Notes: generated by a model not told the origin, from the letters alone. Positions 33,689-44,248 are shown, numbered from the stretch's first letter. The stretch: DNA of 64,000 bases from Chthonobacter rhizosphaerae (GCF_013839525.1 NZ_JACDIS010000002.1:186001-250000), one strand, 5' to 3'. Numbers and translations: made by a program.

Positions 33689-34981
33689 ATGGCACGGATA
33701 GCGGTTCTGGGCGCCGGCCTTGGCGGCGTCATCATGGCGTACGAGCTTCGGGACGTGCTGGGGAAGGGGCACGAGGTCGTGGTGGTCAACAAGGGCACGA
33801 CCTATTCCTTCGTGCCGTCCAATCCCTGGGTGGCGGTCGGCTGGCGGGACAAGGAGGCGATCGAGGTGGATCTCGCGCCGGTGTTCGGCAAGCGCGATAT
33901 CCGGCTGCACCCGCAGGGCGCGGCTCGCGTCCACCCGGAGGAGAACCGCATCGAACTGTCGGACGGCGCCTCGGTCTCCTACGACTTCCTCGTGATCGCG
34001 ACCGGGCCGGATCTCGCCTTCGACGAGATCGAGGGCTTCGGGCCGGAGCACCACACCCAGTCCATCTGCCACGTGGACCATGCGCTGCAGGCCAAGGCGG
34101 CATTCGATCGGCTGGTGAAGAACCCGGGTCCGGTGATCATCGGCGCGGCGCAGGGCGCGTCCTGCTACGGTCCGGCCTACGAGTTCACGTTCGTGCTCGA
34201 CAAGGCCCTGCGCGACGCCAAGGTGCGCGACCGCGTGCCGATGACCTTCGTGACGGCCGAGCCCTACATCGGCCATCTGGGCCTCGACGGGGTGGGGGAC
34301 ACCAAGACCCTGCTCGAAAGCGAGATGCGCCAGCACCACGTGAAGTGGATCACCAACGCCAAGGTCGACGCAGTGGAAGCCGGCCGGATGCTCGTCTCCG
34401 AGCTCGCAGAGGACGGCGCGCTGAAGGCCTCCCACGCGTTGCCGTTCTCCTACGCGATGATGCTGCCGGCGTTCCGGGGCGTCCCGGCGGTCCGGGGCAT
34501 CGAGGGCCTGACCAACCCGCGCGGCTTCATCCTGGCCGACAGGCACCAGCGCAACCCGACGTTCAGGAACGTGTTCTCGGTCGGCGTCTGCGTCGCCATC
34601 CCGCCGGTCGGGAAGACGCCGGTCCCGGTCGGCGTGCCGAAGACCGGCTTCATGATCGAATCCATGGTCACGGCCACGGCCCACAACATCGCCCGGCTTG
34701 TGGACGGTCTGGAACCGGAGGCCGAGGCGACGTGGAACGCCGTTTGCTTGGCGGATTTCGGTGACGGCGGCGTCGCCTTCGTCGCCCAGCCTCAGATTCC
34801 GCCGCGCAACGTCAACTGGTCGTCGTCCGGCAAGTGGGTGCACGCGGCCAAGATCGGGTTCGAGAAGTATTTCCTGCGCAAGATCCGGATCGGGAAGTCC
34901 GAGCCCTTCTACGAGCGGCTCGCCCTTCAGGCGCTCGGCATCGACAAGCTGAAGGCGGTCAAGATCGACGAACAGGCCTGA
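33689..34981 (+). CDS. Sulfide:quinone oxidoreductase-like flavoprotein
   Basis: The 430-residue protein has the FAD motif IAVLGAGLGGVIMAYEL at the N-terminus, FLVIATGPDL, and the second FAD segment NVFSVGVCVAIPPVGKTPVPVGVPKTGFMIE. Three cysteines are placed as expected for redox chemistry: about 158 (GASCYGP), 301 (GVCVAIP) and 353 (VCLADFGDGG). Such enzymes oxidise sulfide to polysulfide and pass electrons to quinone at the inner membrane. GGGAGG precedes the ATG at 33689. An upstream in-frame start at 33575 falls in the regulatory region and was rejected. FCSD-like flavoproteins are the alternative, but no cytochrome partner gene is adjacent. Confidence 0.82.
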   Translation: MARIAVLGAGLGGVIMAYELRDVLGKGHEVVVVNKGTTYSFVPSNPWVAVGWRDKEAIEVDLAPVFGKRDIRLHPQGAARVHPEENRIELSDGASVSYDFLVIATGPDLAFDEIEGFGPEHHTQSICHVDHALQAKAAFDRLVKNPGPVIIGAAQGASCYGPAYEFTFVLDKALRDAKVRDRVPMTFVTAEPYIGHLGLDGVGDTKTLLESEMRQHHVKWITNAKVDAVEAGRMLVSELAEDGALKASHALPFSYAMMLPAFRGVPAVRGIEGLTNPRGFILADRHQRNPTFRNVFSVGVCVAIPPVGKTPVPVGVPKTGFMIESMVTATAHNIARLVDGLEPEAEATWNAVCLADFGDGGVAFVAQPQIPPRNVNWSSSGKWVHAAKIGFEKYFLRKIRIGKSEPFYERLALQALGIDKLKAVKIDEQA

Positions 34982-35080
34982 GACACGCGATCCGGCTGCC
35001 GGCGCCGACCGGCCGCGCCGGGCGGAACGGGACGGCGGCGTGACGGGTTCGCCTCCATGGGACAACCATGGAGATGCAGC

Positions 35081-35455
35081 ATGACCCGATCGAAGACGCT
35101 CCTCGCCGCCGTCGCCAGCGTCGCGCTCGTCACGGGCGCGTCGGCCCAGACCGGCGGTCTGACCGAGGTGAGCGAAGGCGACGCGTCCAAGTACACCTTC
35201 CCGGCCGGCTGGACCTATGACGAGCTGGAGGAGGCCGACGTGATCGGCGCCGACGACGACGAACTGGGCGAGGTGGAGGCCATCCTGGCCGACGGCTCCA
35301 ACCAGGTCACGGCCGTGGTCGTCGACGTGGAGGACGACGACAAGGAAGTGGTGCTCCAGCTGTCGGACGTCCAGGCGTCGGGGGAGGGCGACGAGAAGGA
35401 CATCAAGGTTTCCATGACCGCCGAGCAACTCGCCGGGCTTCCCGAGCACGAGTGA
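35081..35455 (+). CDS. Periplasmic PRC-barrel-like protein
   Basis: The 124-residue acidic protein has a signal peptide (LLAAVASVALVTGASA). Its mature part resembles a PRC-barrel: ADVIGADDDELGEVEAILADG followed by AVVVDVEDDDKEVVLQLSDVQ. PRC-barrel proteins of this size are common in the periplasm of Rhizobiales; no exact function is assigned. GGAG stands seven bases before the ATG at 35081. An ATG 24 bases upstream would disrupt the signal peptide. A strong terminator follows. Confidence 0.65.
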   Translation: MTRSKTLLAAVASVALVTGASAQTGGLTEVSEGDASKYTFPAGWTYDELEEADVIGADDDELGEVEAILADGSNQVTAVVVDVEDDDKEVVLQLSDVQASGEGDEKDIKVSMTAEQLAGLPEHE

Positions 35456-35500
35456 CGCCGGCCCGGGCGCGGTCCTCGATCGCGCCCTCGCCCCTCGAGC

Positions 35501-35540
35501 GGATCGGCCCGGCGGGAGCACCGCCGGGCCGATCCTGTTT
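35501..35540. terminator. Bidirectional terminator hairpin
   Basis: A 15-bp perfect stem (35501-35515 with 35521-35535) with loop GAGCA is followed by TGTTT. It lies between the PRC-barrel-like gene and the convergent small gene at 35546-35749. Confidence 0.75.
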
Positions 35541-35545
35541 CGAGG

Positions 35546-36320
<775 letters not shown>

Positions 36321-36810
36321 GGGAGTTCGGCCCTCATGGTCCGAGGATTGGGATGGCGCGGCGCGGGTCTCCAACCGGCCGCTCGGCCGGATGTTCCGCG
36401 CGGGTTGCATTCCGGACCGTCATTGTTCCGATGCCGCGCGAGCGTTCCGGGTCCCGGGGCGCGATCCGGCGCGCAGCGGCAGGCTGGCGCGGAACCATCG
36501 CGCCGCCGCGGCGCTTCGAGGGCGGGGGCCGAGGAGACGACCATGGCCAATCAACCGGCCGGAGGCCCAGGTAGTCTTGGCGAAGAGCGGCGTCATCCCT
36601 GTCCCCATGCTGGCCGGCCCGCGACCGGAGAGGGGACATACAAACCTTGACCGTTCCGATCAAGTTTTCTGCGCGATGCGCTGTGGAGCACACGCTTCGT
36701 TAGCCATCAGGCGATGTCACGCGGATCACCGGATCCGGAATTGTTCCCATCCACTATGCGGTAATTATCATGGACGATACTGGCCCGGTCGATTGGGTGA
36801 GGCGCGGGCC
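36321..36810. other. Intergenic region, no certain gene
   Basis: The stretch separates the DUF4142 lipoprotein gene from the divergent GGDEF-EAL gene. A 35-codon frame at 36543-36650 has a GAGGAG site but a composition that looks like chance and no known relatives, so it is not called. Promoters for both flanking genes should be here. Confidence 0.4.
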
Positions 36811-38601
36811 ATGTATGGCAAAGGCATAAACAGTATCCGAATCCGGTTCGCGATCCTGATCGCGGGCTTCTCGGCGCTGGCCGCGGCGACCGTCCTGCTG
36901 ATCGGTTCCGCCATCGACATGGAGAGCAGCTCGCTTCTGACGCGCTCCGCGCTCGTCCTCATGACGGCGCTGGTGCCCGCATGGGCCACCTACATGATCG
37001 CGGGACGGCTCACCGGATCCATCGAGGCGCTCCGCCGCAGCACCGAGGCGCTCGCCGCCGGCGGCGAGGACATCCCGGTGGACGTCAACTGCGCCTGCGA
37101 GGTGGGCGGGCTCGCCGACGCGTTCCGCAAGATGGTGGATCGGTTCAATTCCAACATCCTCCGCATGAACGTGCTCGCCTATTCGGACGCCGTCACCCAA
37201 TTGCCGAACCGGGCCGCTCTCAACCACATCCTGCGTCACACCCTCGGCGAGCCGGACAAGCGGCCTGGGGGTCGCCCGTTCGAGGGCTCGCTCTTCTTCA
37301 TCGACCTTGACGGCTTCAAGCGCGTGAACGACACGCTCGGCCACGAGGCCGGCGACGAACTCCTGCGTCGGTGCTCGGACCGCATGCTGCGGGTCGCCTT
37401 CGGCAAGACCGTGGAGACGCTCGCCACCTGCATGACGCCGACCGGCGCCATCTGCAACGAGCCCGTCGCGGACGTGAGCTTCCACCGGTTCGCCGGCGAC
37501 GAGTTCGTGGCCCTGGTTCCGGGCGTCACGGATCTCGACGAGGTCGGGCGGATCGCCGGGCTGCTCCAGGACGCGATCGCGCAGCCCTTCTGCATCCAGG
37601 GCACGCAGGTCCGGATCGGCGTCAGCATCGGTGTGGTGCGGACGCCGGCGGACACGCGCGACCCGATGGAACTCGTCAGCTTCGCGGATCTCGCCATGTA
37701 CGCCGCCAAGCGCGACGAGACCCGCAGCCACGTGGTGTTCGACGCGGACCTGCGCGACGAGGCCCGCGCCCGCCTGGAGGTGGAGGCCGAGCTGCGGTCC
37801 GCCTTGGAGACGGACCGTCTCTACCTCGAATACCAGCCGAAGGTGTCCGTGGCGGACTACAGCCTCGTCGGCGTGGAGGCGCTGGTGCGCCTGCGCCGCC
37901 GGGACGGCGGCGTCATATCGCCGGCCGTCTTCGTGCCGATCGCGGAGAGCTGTGGCCTGATCGAGCGGATCGGCGACATCGTGCTCCAGAAGGCCGTCGC
38001 GCAGGCGGCCGCATGGATGGCGAGCGGACGGCGCATCCCCGTCTCGGTCAACGCGTCACCCATACAGTTCTGCCGCCCGGGCTTTCCCGAACGGGTGATC
38101 GAGGCGATCACCGCGGCGGGCCTGCCGCCGTCGCTTCTCAGCGTGGAGATCACCGAGAGCACGGCCATGCAGGACCTCGTGGCCACGCGCGATCGGCTCC
38201 AGGCGCTCAGCGCCGCGGGCGTCCGCCTCGCCATGGACGATTTCGGCAGCGGCTTCTCCAATCTGGCGCAACTTGTCCGCCTGCCGTTCGACGAGCTCAA
38301 GATCGACCGGTCCCTCATTTCGCTGATCGGCAGCGACGATCGCAGCGAGGCGCTCCTCGCCTCGGTGTTCGCCATGGCGAATGCCCTCGGCCAGACCTGC
38401 GTGGCGGAAGGGGTGGAGACCACCCGCCAGTTCGCCTTCGTGGAGCACCACGGCTGCGCCGTCGTCCAGGGCTATCTGTTCGCCCGGCCCATGTCGGCGC
38501 GGGCCGTCGCCGCCTGGCAGGACAGCCGGGCCAGCCTTCGCGACGCCAGCCGGCGCCGCGCCCTGAAGAGCGCCACATCCGACACCGCCGCGACCGCGTG
38601 A
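36811..38601 (+). CDS. Membrane-bound diguanylate cyclase/phosphodiesterase (GGDEF-EAL)
   Basis: The 596-residue protein has two membrane helices in the first 70 residues, a HAMP-like linker, a GGDEF domain and an EAL domain. The cyclase signature is changed to AGDEF (about 228), and the substrate part reads DLDGFKRVNDTLGHEAGD. The EAL domain keeps VEALVRLR (about 354), VSVNASPIQF, EITEST, DDFGSGFS (about 476), LKIDRSLI and EGVET, so phosphodiesterase activity is likely. Ala in the first GGDEF position is tolerated in some cyclases. It should adjust cyclic-di-GMP, a usual control of polysaccharide production, although a link to the locus at the left is not shown. Confidence 0.88.
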   Translation: MYGKGINSIRIRFAILIAGFSALAAATVLLIGSAIDMESSSLLTRSALVLMTALVPAWATYMIAGRLTGSIEALRRSTEALAAGGEDIPVDVNCACEVGGLADAFRKMVDRFNSNILRMNVLAYSDAVTQLPNRAALNHILRHTLGEPDKRPGGRPFEGSLFFIDLDGFKRVNDTLGHEAGDELLRRCSDRMLRVAFGKTVETLATCMTPTGAICNEPVADVSFHRFAGDEFVALVPGVTDLDEVGRIAGLLQDAIAQPFCIQGTQVRIGVSIGVVRTPADTRDPMELVSFADLAMYAAKRDETRSHVVFDADLRDEARARLEVEAELRSALETDRLYLEYQPKVSVADYSLVGVEALVRLRRRDGGVISPAVFVPIAESCGLIERIGDIVLQKAVAQAAAWMASGRRIPVSVNASPIQFCRPGFPERVIEAITAAGLPPSLLSVEITESTAMQDLVATRDRLQALSAAGVRLAMDDFGSGFSNLAQLVRLPFDELKIDRSLISLIGSDDRSEALLASVFAMANALGQTCVAEGVETTRQFAFVEHHGCAVVQGYLFARPMSARAVAAWQDSRASLRDASRRRALKSATSDTAATA

Positions 38602-38666
38602 CGCCGCGCTGCGGGAGGCATGGCACGGCGGCGCTGGTCACCGCCCGCCATGGCTGCGGGCGATGA

Positions 38667-38876
38667 TCCCGCCGCCGTCGACGCGGCGGGGCGGGGGAGG
38701 GCTCCGCCGCGGCCTACGGCCTCACCGCGCCCGACGATCGGCAACTCGCCGGTCTCGTCATGTGGATCCCCGCCGGCCTCGTCTACGCGGCGGCGGCGCT
38801 TGCGCTCGCCGGCCTGTGGATCCTGCGATCCAGCCGGCCGGGAAGGGGGCACTCGCCCGGCCCGGCGGCCCGCTGA
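38667..38876 (+). pseudogene. 3' remnant of a CtaG-type cytochrome oxidase assembly gene
   Basis: After the GGDEF-EAL stop, an open frame encodes AYGLTAPDDRQLAGLVMWIPAG and then LVYAAAALALAGLWIL. This matches the last membrane helix region of caa3-type oxidase assembly factors (a DQQLAGLIMWVPxGLVY pattern). The frame is closed by a stop at 38664, and no upstream part of the roughly 280-residue protein can be found on either side of it. It has no start with a ribosome-binding site. It looks like the tail left after deletion of the gene. Confidence 0.6.
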
Positions 38877-38987
38877 CCGGTCTCGCGCGGAACAACCGTC
38901 GCTCCGGATGCTTCCTCCCTGCGGCGGGCCTCGCCCGCGCCCCTCGTCCCCCGCATGCCTGAACCTTGACCACGGAGGCAACAGCTC

Positions 38988-39236
38988 ATGGTTTCAGATC
39001 CGAGACCCCCGGCCCACGGTCCGTCGCGCGGCGGCGTGATGCGCACCACCATCATCGTGGCGGTGCTCGCCATCCTGGGCACGGCCGCCCTGGCGTTCTG
39101 GTCCAGCACCGACAGCACCGACGACGCGACGGTCCAGACGGCCGTCCCGGAGGATCCCACCGTCCAGCCGAACCGGGAGGCGCCGACCGCCTCGACCGAA
39201 ACGCCGCCGACCGGCGAGCCGGTGGTGCCGCGCTGA
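38988..39236 (+). CDS. Small single-helix membrane protein
   Basis: The 82-residue product has a basic Pro-rich start, one helix (TTIIVAVLAILGTAALAFW) and a Thr/Pro-rich, probably periplasmic tail. I do not recognise a family. GGAGG stands nine bases before the ATG at 38988; a second ATG at 39039 lies just before the helix. It sits next to the oxidase-assembly remnant and tRNA-Asp, with no evident functional partner. Confidence 0.5.
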   Translation: MVSDPRPPAHGPSRGGVMRTTIIVAVLAILGTAALAFWSSTDSTDDATVQTAVPEDPTVQPNREAPTASTETPPTGEPVVPR

Positions 39237-39417
39237 CGGCGATTCACCTCCGGCCGGCTTGGAATCGCTTTGGAAACGTTCAGGAATCGCCTCTTCGATT
39301 CTGAGCCGGCTGGGTGCGCGGCGCCCGCAAGGACGGATGCGCCGCGAAAGGCTTCGCGCCTAAACCGCTGTTTTCCGGGCTCGGCGGGCGGCTCGCGGAC
39401 CGATCGAAAAAGGCCGC

Positions 39418-39446
39418 TTGACTTCCCCCCGAGCATCCCCTACTTC
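39418..39446 (+). promoter_or_regulatory. Promoter of tRNA-Asp
   Basis: CTTGACT (TTGACT at 39418-39423) and TACTTC (39441-39446) are 17 bases apart and lie about 63 bases upstream of the mature tRNA. The CTTGAC core is typical of strong alphaproteobacterial stable-RNA promoters. Confidence 0.6.
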
Positions 39447-39508
39447 AGCGCCACCGACGACGAACACGGCGCCGCGCTGAACGGGCCGGGTTCGAAGGAA
39501 GCCCAAGC

Positions 39509-39585
39509 GGGGGTGTAGCTCAGTCGGTTAGAGTGTCGGCCTGTCACGCCGAAGGTCGCGGGTTCGAGCCCCGTCACTCCCGCCA
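39509..39585 (+). tRNA. tRNA-Asp (GTC)
   Basis: The sequence folds as a standard 77-base tRNA. The 7-bp acceptor stem is GGGGGTG with CACTCCC (one G-T pair), the anticodon loop reads CTGTCAC with anticodon GTC, and the T-arm is GCGGGTTCGAGCCCCG (the usual GGTTCGA loop). The discriminator base is G and CCA is encoded. It is preceded by a promoter and followed by a hairpin terminator. Confidence 0.95.
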
Positions 39586-39607
39586 CTTCCTCTCGTAGGA
39601 TTGCAAG

Positions 39608-39634
39608 AAGCCCGGCCATCGCGCCGGGCTTTCT
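39608..39634 (+). terminator. Terminator after tRNA-Asp
   Basis: AAGCCCGG and CCGGGCTT form an 8-bp stem over CCATCGCG and are followed by TTCTG. The hairpin lies 23 bases after the tRNA. Confidence 0.8.
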
Positions 39635-39699
39635 GCATTTGAGGGCCCCGGGCCGTCGGGTGAGTCCGCCGCCTCGTCCGCCGTCCAACTCTGCTCCCT

Positions 39700-39747
39700 G
39701 GCCGGCGCCCTTGTTGGCCGGCGCCCTTGTTGACCGGCGCCCTTGTC
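39700..39747. repeat. Three tandem 16-bp repeats
   Basis: GGCCGGCGCCCTTGTT occurs twice without change and a third time with two or three changes (GACCGGCGCCCTTGTC). No gene covers it. The GGCGCC core is self-complementary. Copy number may vary between strains. Confidence 0.8.
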
Positions 39748-39767
39748 GGCAGCCGAGCCGGAAAAGC

Positions 39768-39807
39768 AAGGGCCGCTCCGGCGTCTCCTCCCGCCGGAAC
39801 GGCCCTT
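39768..39807 (-). terminator. Long-stem terminator after the membrane microprotein
   Basis: AAGGGCCG/CGGCCCTT and TCCGGCG/CGCCGGA stack into a nearly continuous 15-bp stem interrupted by one C-A mismatch. It begins five bases beyond the stop of the small minus-strand gene at 39813-39923. Confidence 0.7.
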
Positions 39808-39812
39808 CGGTG

Positions 39813-39923
39813 TCAGACGACCATACTCACCATCAACGCGGCTGCCGCCGCCAGGCCCGCTGAGCCGATCACGAAGGTCACGGCTGCGACTGTCATGGAC
39901 GGGTCGCGTGGGTATCCGTTCAT
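39813..39923 (-). CDS. 36-residue single-helix membrane microprotein
   Basis: The frame encodes MNGYPRDPSMTVAAVTFVIG and then SAGLAAAAALMVSMVV: a short polar start followed by one hydrophobic helix reaching the C-terminus. An AGGA site lies eight bases before the ATG, and a strong hairpin follows the stop by five bases, giving the unit its own end signal. Family and function are not recognised. Small helix-only proteins of this kind often act on larger membrane proteins. It is short enough to be missed by gene callers, and expression is unproven. Confidence 0.5.
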   Translation of the reverse strand: MNGYPRDPSMTVAAVTFVIGSAGLAAAAALMVSMVV

Positions 39924-40531
39924 GGGTCCGTCCTGATATGGCTCGCGAATCGACGCTCCACCCTCCTCCGCAGAGCCGCTTCGTCGTGCGCGGGTCGTTC
40001 GGGCGACCCGTGCGGCGAGTGCTCAGGTTAGGGCGGGAATGTGGCAGAAATCTTATCAAAATCTTACTTGACTGATTCATCCCAGCAACAGTGCCGAGTC
40101 GCGTCCGCTGGAGCGCCGGGGTAGGTCCGCCCCGGTGCGCCCGGTGCATGCAGGGAGGAAAAAAGGCGCGATACGGCGGTTTCCCGTAGTGAGTCCCACC
40201 GAGACATGTGTGTGGAACCTACCACAGCGCGGACCGAATCCCGGCTGTCCGCGGTCCGACGCTTTTGATTTCCTGAATAGATGAATACCTTAATATCAGT
40301 TTCGTGTTGTCCCGCGCCGACGGGATAAGCTTCATTGTAGGACGGGTTCGGGCTCGCGTTTGGCGGGCCCGGTCCGGGCCCGGGGCCATGCGGCGCTGGG
40401 CGGAGGCCTCGGAACGGCTCTCCGCCAGGCTGCCGGGTGTCGACGTCCGGTAGGGCGGGATCGGCCTCGGGGCGAAACGTTTTTCTTAAGTCTTGTCTGT
40501 TGTTCGCTGTATTCGTTCGGGGAAGTTGAGC
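39924..40531. other. Intergenic region with AT-rich patches
   Basis: No gene was recognised. Two patches stand out by their low GC: 40045-40075, with the direct repeat AAGATTT (minus-strand reading) upstream of the microprotein, and 40261-40310, upstream of the glycosyltransferase gene. They probably hold the promoters of these two genes. Confidence 0.4.
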
Positions 40532-41590
40532 ATGAAAGTCGCGTTCGACGCCGAGAAGTTCACGGAACGGGGCACGACCGTGGCGAACTTCGACTATGCG
40601 GCCGGATGCGCGCGGATGGGCATCGAACCGGTCATCCTCTACGAGCGGGACGGGGAGCACATCGACGCCGCGCGCAGGCGGTTCGAGGGCCTGTTCGACC
40701 TGATCCCCTACGCGAGCCGGGCCGAGCTCGCCCGCATCGTCCGCGAGAACCGCTGCGATGTCTATTACAAGCTGAAGTTCGACTACAACGACCTGCACGT
40801 GGTCGAAGGCGTGCCGAACATGGTGCACTGCGCCTTCGACTTCGACCACCCGCACGGGGACGTGTACGCCTACGTGTCCGAGTGGCTCAGCGACCACGTC
40901 TCCAACGGCCGCCGCCCGTTCGTGCCGCACATCGTGGAACTGCCCGAGCCGCAGCGCGACCACCGCGCCGAGTGGGGGATCCCGGAGGACGCGCTCGTGG
41001 TCGGCCGTTACGGCGGCTACCGCCAGTTCGACGTCGACTTCGCCCACCAGTCCGTCGCCCGGGCCCTGGAGGGCCGGCCGGACATCTGGTTCGTGTTCGT
41101 CAACACCGAGCCCTTCATCCGCCACGAGCGCGTCCTCTTCAAGGGCGCCGTCGTGGATCCGCAGGCCAAGTCCGACTACATCGCCACATGCGACGTGATG
41201 CTCCACGCCCGCAGCATCGGCGAGACGTTCGGCCTGTCCATCGCCGAGTTCGCCTACCATAACCGCCCGTTCCTGTGCTGGATCGGCGGGCGCGACCGCA
41301 ACCACCTGCGCATGCAGTCGGACAAGAGCTTCATCTACCGCGACGGCGCCGACCTCACGCGGAAGCTCCTGAAGCTGCGCCGCGAGGACTGCCGCCGCCA
41401 GGGTGGCCCGCTGCGCTCCTTTCGGTCGGAGGCGGTGATGCCGCAGTTCCGCGACGTCTTCCTCTCCGGCAGCAAGCCCTGGTCCACGGAACCGTCCGGC
41501 CGGGTGCTCCAGCTTCGCCGCAAGGTGAAGAACTACTACCACGACCATGTGGACACGGTCGGCCTGATCCAGCGCATCGCCGTCATCTGA
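40532..41590 (+). CDS. Glycosyltransferase-like protein (GT-B type)
   Basis: The 352-residue protein starts MKVAFDAEKFTERGTTVANFDYA and has VGRYGGYRQFDVDFAHQSV at the beginning of the second half. A GT4-like donor segment, ARSIGETFGLSIAEFAYHNRPFLCW, carries the E-x-F-G-L-S-I-A-E pattern. It is divergent from better known GT4 families, so assignment rests on this segment and the two-domain layout. GGGGAAG precedes the ATG. It stands alone, with no sugar genes beside it, and converges on the LivH-like gene. The acceptor may be a surface glycan, but this is inference. Confidence 0.65.
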   Translation: MKVAFDAEKFTERGTTVANFDYAAGCARMGIEPVILYERDGEHIDAARRRFEGLFDLIPYASRAELARIVRENRCDVYYKLKFDYNDLHVVEGVPNMVHCAFDFDHPHGDVYAYVSEWLSDHVSNGRRPFVPHIVELPEPQRDHRAEWGIPEDALVVGRYGGYRQFDVDFAHQSVARALEGRPDIWFVFVNTEPFIRHERVLFKGAVVDPQAKSDYIATCDVMLHARSIGETFGLSIAEFAYHNRPFLCWIGGRDRNHLRMQSDKSFIYRDGADLTRKLLKLRREDCRRQGGPLRSFRSEAVMPQFRDVFLSGSKPWSTEPSGRVLQLRRKVKNYYHDHVDTVGLIQRIAVI

Positions 41591-41602
41591 CGGAGCGGAC
41601 GC

Positions 41603-43006
41603 TCACCGGTCGGCGGACCGCCACCGGGCGTCGCCGCTGTCGGCGGCCGGGCGCGAGACGCCGAGCAGTCCGTCCGGCCGGAACACCAGGAGGAGGACGA
41701 GGCCGGTCATCACCGCGACCTCCCGATGCGCCATCGGCAACAGCGAGGCCCAGGCGGTCTCGGCGAATCCGAGCAGCACGCCGCCGAGGATGGCGCCCCG
41801 CACCGAACCGAGGCCGCCCAGCACAGCCGCCATCAGCGCCTTCAAGCTCAGCGTCAGCCACGCGGCCGCGCTCGCGTGGCCGTAGTGGAGCGTGTCCGCG
41901 GCGCCGGCGATCCCGGCGAGGAGGCCGGACAGCGCGAAGGCGAGGGCGGCTGTCCGCTCCCGGTCGATGCCGACGAGCGAAGCCATCAGCGGGTCGTCCG
42001 CCATAGCCCGCCAGTCGCGGCCGAAGCGCGAGCGGGCCATCGCCCTCGCGAGCCCGGTCAGCACCGCCGCCGCCAGTACGGTCTGCAGCACCTGGAGTGT
42101 CGTCACCGTCACGCGGTAGTCGCCGCCCGCCACCAGGATGGGCGTGGCGAGCACCGGCTGGATCCACCGCTCGCCCGACCCGGCGACCAGACGCAGCCCT
42201 TCGCTCAGCACCAGCGCAAGCCCGATGGTGGCGATCAGGAACGCCGTCCCGCCCGCCCGGGCGAGGGGCCGGAACACGGCCGAACCGGTCAGGGTCCCGA
42301 TCAGGGCGCCTTGCGCCCCGGCCACCGTCACGGCGGCGGCGAGCGCCATGGTGGCGACCACCGGGTCGCCCATGGTCCAGGCGCGGTCGTAGCTCGTCAC
42401 CACGCCCGCAGCCGCGAACCCGCCGGCGACCGCGAAGCACCCGAAGGCGAGGTTGATCCGACCGAGCAGGCCGTAGACGAGCGCGTAGGCGGCGGCGAGA
42501 AAGCCGTAGACCGCCGCGACCGGAAGGGCGTTCAACACCTGCTGCAGCGCATAGCCCGTGGTGACGGACACCGGCGCGGGCAGGATCGGCGTCTCCACCG
42601 AGGTCAGGTCCAGGCGACGCTCGCCCTCGGCGAGGGCGTCCGGATCGCCTAGCCAGAAGCGGTTCAGCATCAGCAGGCGGGCGCCCGTCAGGCGGCCCTC
42701 GGCGCTCTCCACGGCGACGAGCGTCAGGCGGTCCCGATCCAGGAAGCCGCCGCCGAAGGCGCAGCGCACGAACCCCGGCCGCCGCTCGCCGCCGTCGGCC
42801 TCGACCGTGTACGCGACGCGCACGACCGTCGCCCGCTCCGGGTCCGGCGCCACCGCGTCGACGCGGATGCGCCCGGTCTCCTCGAGCGCGGGCACAACGG
42901 CCGTGCAGAGCCGCGCCTGCCCGTCGTCCAGGCGATCGCAGCCGGCGGCCAGGAGGAGCGCGGCCGAAAGAGCGAGGAGGGGACCGGACCGCCGCACCGT
43001 CGTCAA
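41603..43006 (-). CDS. LivH-like ABC permease with N-terminal lipoprotein-type domain
   Basis: From about residue 150 this 467-residue protein is a branched-chain amino acid type permease: AAVYGFLAAAYALVYGLLGRINLAFG, RDWRAMADDPLMASLVGIDRERT, and LTLSLKALMAAVLGGLGSVRGAILGG. Ahead of it lies an extra 140 residues that begin with a lipoprotein signal (LLLAAGC, Cys23) and form a small extracytoplasmic domain. No LivM, ATPase or binding-protein gene is nearby. The start seems to be a TTG ten bases after hemB, so it is probably translated by coupling. Whether the N-terminal part is cleaved or lipidated is unknown. Confidence 0.72.
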   Translation of the reverse strand: MTTVRRSGPLLALSAALLLAAGCDRLDDGQARLCTAVVPALEETGRIRVDAVAPDPERATVVRVAYTVEADGGERRPGFVRCAFGGGFLDRDRLTLVAVESAEGRLTGARLLMLNRFWLGDPDALAEGERRLDLTSVETPILPAPVSVTTGYALQQVLNALPVAAVYGFLAAAYALVYGLLGRINLAFGCFAVAGGFAAAGVVTSYDRAWTMGDPVVATMALAAAVTVAGAQGALIGTLTGSAVFRPLARAGGTAFLIATIGLALVLSEGLRLVAGSGERWIQPVLATPILVAGGDYRVTVTTLQVLQTVLAAAVLTGLARAMARSRFGRDWRAMADDPLMASLVGIDRERTAALAFALSGLLAGIAGAADTLHYGHASAAAWLTLSLKALMAAVLGGLGSVRGAILGGVLLGFAETAWASLLPMAHREVAVMTGLVLLLVFRPDGLLGVSRPAADSGDARWRSADR

Positions 43007-43016
43007 CGCATGCGGG

Positions 43017-44129
<1,113 letters not shown>

Positions 44130-44248
44130 TTAACACGGCCGGCGGATGTTTCTCCACCGGGCGGGTTGGAAGCGCTCGCCGTCGGGGGCATAAGGGCGGA
44201 GAGACGGGCGCATCGCCCGCGTCGCCCGTGCCTTGAGGGAGTCCGCCC

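Noticed and set aside
36543-36650. 35-codon frame with a GAGGAG site between the DUF4142 and GGDEF-EAL genes
   Set aside because: The composition is typical of chance frames in GC-rich DNA, no known relatives were recognised and no terminator or promoter marks it.
37480-37510. AGDEF as sign of a dead cyclase
   Set aside because: Change of the first Gly to Ala is known in active enzymes, so loss of activity cannot be claimed.
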